From: Bacteroidota bacterium
GTDB taxonomy: Bacteria; Bacteroidota; Bacteroidia; Chitinophagales; Chitinophagaceae
Direction of reading: 5' to 3'
DNA length: 37,349 nucleotides
Assembly (NCBI GenBank): GCA_023416995.1
Contig: JAEZGI010000048.1
Coordinates: forward strand, 1 to 37,349
The position numbers and the translations under genes are program-made. Position 1 is the first letter of the stretch, and every line of letters starts with the position of its first letter. Shown in pieces: positions 34,701 through 37,349 of this stretch. The notes under the pieces were generated by a model, which saw nothing but the letters and a program-made list of their open reading frames with translations, was not told the origin of the DNA and did no database searches.

Positions 34701-35148
34701 AATAATGCGCCATTCCCATCAGGAGATAGAGATTGTCGACCCAGGAATTACGGAGATCATGGATCAGAATGCCAGCATTTGCCTTGTAGATCACTGAATC
34801 CAGTTCACTATGCAGGGGCTCCATTTTGGTGAGATCATAATTGTAAAAGGACAACAGTTGGCTGTAGTTGTCTTTATGCATTGCTTTTGCTCTTGCAAGA
34901 ACCAGTTCAAGTTTTTGCACCGCGTTGAAATGGTAGTTGAATTTGGTGACCCCGTTTTGTGTAAATCTCCTTACCAGTCCGAATTTTTTTTCGCCGGTTT
35001 TTTCGGATCCAAGTTTCTTTTCTTCAAATTTTTTTGGTTTGATAAGGTCGAAACTCAGACCACCCTGTGCGGCTGCCATTTGAGTGGAAGCGCACAATAA
35101 CACTAAAGAGACGATTAACTGGTTGAGGACCTTGAGCATTGGAGACAA
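31720..35148 (-). CDS. porW: PorW/SprE-like type IX secretion / gliding motility protein
   Basis: This 1142-residue protein has an N-terminal signal sequence (about 1-28, ending MAAAQGG), an opening segment FGLVRRFTQNGVTKFNYHFNA as in SprE/PorW, and many TPR helices (about 60-480 and 600-830). Residues about 872-1012 form an Ala-rich ADSL repeat tract, before a conserved C-terminal domain (HMVLMILDKVDPVYVGEARN to RRDITEYLRFHG). PorW/SprE links periplasmic and outer-membrane parts of the type IX secretion machine. Homologues are usually lipoproteins; the Cys at 19 (LVLLC) is a poor lipobox, so attachment is uncertain. Confidence 0.85.
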   Translation of the reverse strand: MSPMLKVLNQLIVSLVLLCASTQMAAAQGGLSFDLIKPKKFEEKKLGSEKTGEKKFGLVRRFTQNGVTKFNYHFNAVQKLELVLARAKAMHKDNYSQLLSFYNYDLTKMEPLHSELDSVIYKANAGILIHDLRNSWVDNLYLLMGMAHYFKNDLDTAYLTFQYINYAFAPKEKDGYDIPIGSNATEGGNAFSISTKEKTDVLTKAWTRPPSRNESFIWQIRTYLAKNEMPEAAGMIETLKNDPLFPDRLRTDLHEVQAYYFYKEQIFDSAAIYLEKSLGNAENNTEKARWEYLIAQLYEQSGDHEAAREFFERSASRTFDPVMEIYARLNAIRQNRDDEKAIVENIEALLKMARKDRYRSYRDIIYFTAANMELERDNVAGARQLLLKATQVPQLPGESNGQRMQAFLLLGDLSFEMREYKDAKRFYDSVDITDPTLVNTSLLEQRKMQLIPIVEEINVLDRQDSLQRIAAMPEKEREAYIKKLVRQIRKSQGIKDEPGESAANNSVNKTTAPSDLFGSSKGEWYFDNASLKSKGFTDFKAKWGNRPNADNWRRSSAISRTSDTREQQQVNAAGEQAVDSASVTELSVEGLMQHLPLTPEQLQLSNDSIESAMFQLGKMYFESLEDYPGTISTLDSLLEKFPSTIHKPEALFILHFCYSKTGNTAKAAEMKQQLEQQYEGSEYQKMVTNPATGTPQRRAEADMNSRYDRIYNSFIEGRFDQALDEKKLADSLYGTNYWTPQLLYIQSVFHVKQRDDEQAKAVLQQIIKLFPNSPLTPRAETMLSVLGRRKEIEEYLSNLKIERPGEDSLVAVTDDQPRAQQQVEETTDSLDKDIAAKQLALGKVATDEKVKKDISTVAPGQNNAAEAMKAAGRAGADSLAALQQRQLAAAKTADSLANVQKLAELAAAKTADSIATAQRLADIAAARTADSLAVIRRADSLAAVKRADSLGAIAGQRMRDSLHALSVTRDSLAAVTRKAEEIARAAAAKTADSLRTVARKAADSARIAAERAAIKSTYSVNDAAPHMVLMILDKVDPVYVGEARNAFDRYNKQAFYTTQMTTSNVAVNDSLNLVVISPFPNAAAALEYTRQTAPIADTRIIPWMPKGKFSFVVITAQNLEILKTRRDITEYLRFHGQAYSGK
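32110..32535 (-). repeat. ADSL repeat tract inside the PorW/SprE-like gene
   Basis: About ten copies of a (A/R)DS(L/I/A) unit occur at spacings of 9 to 22 residues, three of them within 18-residue blocks ending AAAKTADSL. The composition (Ala, Asp, Ser, Leu, Lys, Arg) suggests one long charged helix. Copies are degenerate at DNA level, so the tract is old but may still vary in length. Confidence 0.8.
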
Positions 35149-35335
35149 ACTAAACCCTTATAAACTGATTTGAGCCAAAATTATTATGCAATTATTGATT
35201 ATCAGGAACTATTAACAATTCAATCTTATAATTAATAGAATCCATCTATTAAAACTAATTTTCAATTAAAATCCCGCATCGGGCCATCGATTTCAACGGC
35301 GCAAATACTATCTTTAAATTTCTTGAAAGACTACT

Positions 35336-35731
35336 ATGGCCAAATTCGATGCCAAATCTACCCTGAAAAGACTAAAGAACCGCTACCGGCTTGTGGTTAT
35401 GAATGATGATACTTATGAAGAAGTTGTCACATTAAAATTATCGCCGCTGAGTGTTTACATCGCTTTGAGTACTGTTTTCGTGCTTTTAACCGGGTTAACG
35501 GTCGCTTTGATTGTATTTACGCCTTTAAGATTGTATATTCCGGGCTACGGAGATGGAATGGCGACGCGCGAGCTGCGGGAACTGAAGATAAAAACGGATT
35601 CGCTCGACCAGGCCATGCAGCATAAGGATCAATACCTTGAGAGTGTGCGGACAGTGCTGATGGGGGGCAGTACACTAAGGTTAGATACCACAACGCTCGA
35701 CATTCCGAAAGCTGAAAACATTACTGAATAA
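35336..35731 (+). CDS. Bactofilin-linked membrane protein resembling an M23 peptidase N-terminus
   Basis: This 131-residue protein has a basic cytoplasmic start (KSTLKRLKNRYRLVVMNDDT), one membrane helix (about 40-62), then FTPLRLYIPGYGD and a coiled-coil-like stretch to the end. This layout matches the first 130 residues of Bacteroidota M23 metallopeptidases encoded beside bactofilins. Here the peptidase domain is absent: the frame stops after a natural-looking hydrophilic tail, and bactofilin starts 28 bases later. It may be a peptidase-less anchor for the bactofilin, or the remains of a deletion. Confidence 0.75.
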   Translation: MAKFDAKSTLKRLKNRYRLVVMNDDTYEEVVTLKLSPLSVYIALSTVFVLLTGLTVALIVFTPLRLYIPGYGDGMATRELRELKIKTDSLDQAMQHKDQYLESVRTVLMGGSTLRLDTTTLDIPKAENITE

Positions 35732-35759
35732 TAACCAATCCACTTAAAACCGATCCACC

Positions 35760-36197
35760 ATGTTTAACCAGAAATCCAAATCCGACAGTTTTATTGAAAC
35801 TCCCCAGTCCACAGGCGGTGCCAGTTTGATAGCGGCAGGCACTACGCTTAAAGGAGATATTACCAGCAATGGCGATATCCGAATTGATGGCACCCTGGTA
35901 GGTAATATTCATTGCACCGCCAAGGTGGTGATCGGGGCCAATGGCGTTATCGAAGGCGATATTGCCGGTCAGCAGGCCGATATCATGGGCAAGGTAAACG
36001 GCACCATCAAGGTAAAGGAGTTGCTTCAACTCAAAGGCGGTTCCCAGGTTAGCGGGAACATTTATTCCACCAAGTTGCAGATTGAACCAACAGCAAATTT
36101 CAATGGTCAGTGCCACATGAATTCGCAGGAGCTTTCTCCGTCTTTCAATGGTAAAGGCGACAAGCACATTATGGCGGAAGCTGAACCCGTAAAATAG
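35760..36197 (+). CDS. bacA: Bactofilin (polymer-forming cytoskeletal protein)
   Basis: This 145-residue protein has a central beta-helix (about 20-115) built of repeated strands: AAGTTLKGDITSNGDIRIDG, TLVGNIHCTAKVVIGANGVI, GDIAGQQADIMGKVNGTIKV. Short disordered ends flank it. Bactofilins polymerise without nucleotide at the membrane and guide peptidoglycan hydrolases and cell shape. It follows the membrane protein at 35336 and probably works with it. Confidence 0.93.
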   Translation: MFNQKSKSDSFIETPQSTGGASLIAAGTTLKGDITSNGDIRIDGTLVGNIHCTAKVVIGANGVIEGDIAGQQADIMGKVNGTIKVKELLQLKGGSQVSGNIYSTKLQIEPTANFNGQCHMNSQELSPSFNGKGDKHIMAEAEPVK

Positions 36198-36210
36198 GTC
36201 GCTAACGCTG

Positions 36211-36280
36211 GTTGCCTGTTGCGGCAACAGCCCTGTAGATCGTGTAGCCAATTGTTGCCGACACCTGTTATGGCAACAGT
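36211..36280 (+). repeat. Cluster of GTTGCC/GGCAAC inverted repeats after the bactofilin gene
   Basis: GTTGCC occurs at 36211-36216 and 36254-36259, and GGCAACAG at 36223-36230 and 36272-36279. CTGTTG (36216-36221) can pair with CAACAG (36225-36230), and TGTTGCC (36253-36259) with GGCAACA (36272-36278). No T run follows either, so this is not a standard terminator. Confidence 0.45.
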
Positions 36281-36319
36281 CGCGTATTGCTTTGAGCCAG
36301 CGCATGCCGCTCATCCCCT

Positions 36320-36351
36320 TTTGAAATGTGGGTGCGGGTGCTATATCTTTG
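36320..36351 (+). promoter_or_regulatory. Bacteroidota-type promoter of the AtpI-like gene
   Basis: TTTG (36320-36323), 20 bases, then TATCTTTG (36344-36351), an exact match to TTTG / TAnnTTTG. The start codon at 36357 begins 6 bases after the last G, so the mRNA should be leaderless or nearly so. It supports ATG 36357 over the upstream in-frame ATG at 36219. Confidence 0.6.
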
Positions 36352-36356
36352 CGCAC

Positions 36357-36758
36357 ATGAACAATTCACTTGTGCGTCCGATGGCGCCCGTACTTGTAAT
36401 TTTTGTTGTGGTGACGTTGCTTTGCCTGGCTGCACCGGGATTATTGGCGGGTTGGAGTATTGACGCCAGCGTATTACTGGTCGGTAACCTGATCTTGTTT
36501 ATTGCTACCCTTGTCTCATTCGTTTTTTACCGGAAATCACTTGGAAATAATCATGCTCCCTATTTCATGCGGATGATTTATTCAGCCATGTTTACCAAGA
36601 TGGCGATTTGTATATTCAGTGCTTTTATTTACATCGTGACCTATAAAAAAGAAGTAAGTAAAGGTGCAATTTTCGCCTGTATGTTTTTGTATTTTGCGTA
36701 CACTTTTGTTGAACTGGCCGTGGTGTTGAAAATCAGCAAGGAAAAAAAGAATGCCTAA
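36357..36758 (+). CDS. Four-helix membrane protein (AtpI-like)
   Basis: The start MNNSLVRPMAPVLV at 36357 is chosen because the 46 residues before it in the same frame are Cys/Pro/His-rich non-coding-like sequence and a promoter lies immediately upstream. The 134-residue product has four helices (about 9-31, 38-58, 75-97, 102-124) with RMIYSAMFTKM between the second and third. This resembles the small AtpI-like proteins encoded near F-type ATP synthase genes next to bactofilin in Bacteroidota. No atp genes are within the window, so the link is inferred. The next gene overlaps it by 8 bases. Confidence 0.65.
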   Translation: MNNSLVRPMAPVLVIFVVVTLLCLAAPGLLAGWSIDASVLLVGNLILFIATLVSFVFYRKSLGNNHAPYFMRMIYSAMFTKMAICIFSAFIYIVTYKKEVSKGAIFACMFLYFAYTFVELAVVLKISKEKKNA

Positions 36759-37349
36759 AAAAGAAGCGCCGCTCGATTATCTCCGTCGTTTCATTCCCGA
36801 TTCGTCCGCGCAAAAAGCGTTGGACTATCTTAACTACTACAAGGTTCATCTAACGATTACGCGTGAGCGAAAAACGGTATTGGGCGATTACCGGCATGCC
36901 ACCTCGAATGCGTCTCATCGCATTAGTGTTAATGGCACATTGAATAAATATGCTTTTCTTATCACTTTGATTCATGAATTGGCGCACCTCGTTGCCTTTA
37001 TAAAGTTTGGTAATCGTATCCAGGCGCATGGCCGTGAATGGAAAGCGGTGTACCGGGATATGCTGACAGATTTTCTCCAGTTACCCGTATTTCCTGATGA
37101 TATCCGTAAGGCCCTCAACGATTCTCTGCATGATCTTCCTGCGAGCAGTTGCGCCGATGAGCCGCTAATGCGTGTTCTACGCAATTATGATGTAAAAAAG
37201 GAAGGGCATCTTCTGGTTGAACAGGTTCCGGAAGGGAAGTTGTTTGATATTGGCCAGGGGCGGATCTTCCGGAAAGGAAAAAAGCTCCGCAAACGGTATC
37301 AATGTCTCGAAGTCAAAACCGGTAAATTGTATTTGTTCAGCCCTGTGTA
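36751..37349 (+). CDS. SprT-like zinc metalloprotease family protein, 3' end outside window
   Basis: ATG at 36751 opens a frame that stays open to the window edge (199 codons). MPKKEAPLDYLRRFIPDSSA leads into a SprT-like domain: the zinc motif HELAH (His75, Glu76, His79) in TLIHELAHLVAF, then FGNRIQAHGREWKAVYRDML with the third ligand region. The end (YQCLEVKTGKLYLFSPV) resembles the zinc-ribbon-like tail of the family, although only one Cys is visible. Eukaryotic relatives (Spartan) degrade DNA-protein cross-links; bacterial SprT-like proteins are little studied. It overlaps the AtpI-like gene by 8 bases. Confidence 0.85.
   Translation, partial: MPKKEAPLDYLRRFIPDSSAQKALDYLNYYKVHLTITRERKTVLGDYRHATSNASHRISVNGTLNKYAFLITLIHELAHLVAFIKFGNRIQAHGREWKAVYRDMLTDFLQLPVFPDDIRKALNDSLHDLPASSCADEPLMRVLRNYDVKKEGHLLVEQVPEGKLFDIGQGRIFRKGKKLRKRYQCLEVKTGKLYLFSPV

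Noticed and set aside
36219..36356. N-terminal extension of the AtpI-like protein from ATG 36219
   Set aside because: The extra 46 residues are rich in Cys, Pro and His, overlap inverted repeats, and lie upstream of an exact TTTG/TAnnTTTG promoter. ATG 36357 is the better start.

Overview
The window looks like a chromosomal segment of a Bacteroidota bacterium, most likely of the Chitinophagaceae/Sphingobacteriia type. Evidence: a type IX secretion system PorW/SprE-like protein, a remnant of a type IX sorting domain, DUF6249 and DUF6056 membrane proteins, a fused DAHP synthase-chorismate mutase, a bactofilin locus, a YD-repeat remnant of a style common in this group, and promoters of the TTTG / TAnnTTTG kind. 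No rRNA, tRNA or CRISPR array was seen.

Layout. (1) 1-3540 is accessory DNA: the end of a tyrosine recombinase, an IS91-family transposase broken by two one-base homopolymer deletions, an attC-like imperfect hairpin, and an AT-rich two-gene unit (radical SAM protein plus four-helix membrane protein) bounded by integron-like core sequences. (2) 3925-5712 is an ECF sigma/anti-sigma pair divergent from a DUF6249 gene. Three copies of a TGTAACC-N16-(C/A)GTC promoter motif lie between them. (3) 5835-9870 holds an S41 processing protease, then a MurNAc/GlcNAc-type kinase, murQ and an unknown conserved protein. (4) 9937-20722 is a long aromatic amino acid cluster on the plus strand: pheA, aminotransferase, tyrA, a small membrane protein, a DEAD-box helicase, DAHP synthase-chorismate mutase, a Y1-transposase-like protein, aroB, aroA, aroC, DUF952 and a thiamine-binding-type protein. 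It is preceded by what reads as a complete transcription attenuator with a Phe/Tyr leader peptide. (5) 20790-24735 carries envelope genes (VanX-type dipeptidase, L,D-transpeptidase lipoprotein, RlpA) and an outer-membrane protein cut off at a junction with a YD-repeat remnant. (6) 24727-28411 has a DUF6056 membrane protein, catalase and an ankyrin partner. (7) 28415-29002 is a decayed secreted esterase. (8) 29221-35148 holds PBP1A and PorW/SprE. (9) 35336-37349 holds a membrane protein resembling the N-terminus of M23 peptidases, a bactofilin, an AtpI-like protein and the start of a SprT-like metalloprotease.

The genes fall into three working groups: aromatic biosynthesis from DAHP through chorismate to Phe and Tyr, under apparent Phe/Tyr attenuation; peptidoglycan synthesis, remodelling and recycling (PBP1A, L,D-transpeptidase, VanX-like, RlpA, kinase, MurQ, bactofilin); and an ECF sigma circuit that probably controls itself. 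The strongest new observation is the attenuator at 9972-10110. Others are the triple ECF promoter motif, the Y1-transposase homologue that overlaps aroB and lacks the expected catalytic tyrosine, and the cassette-like radical SAM module.
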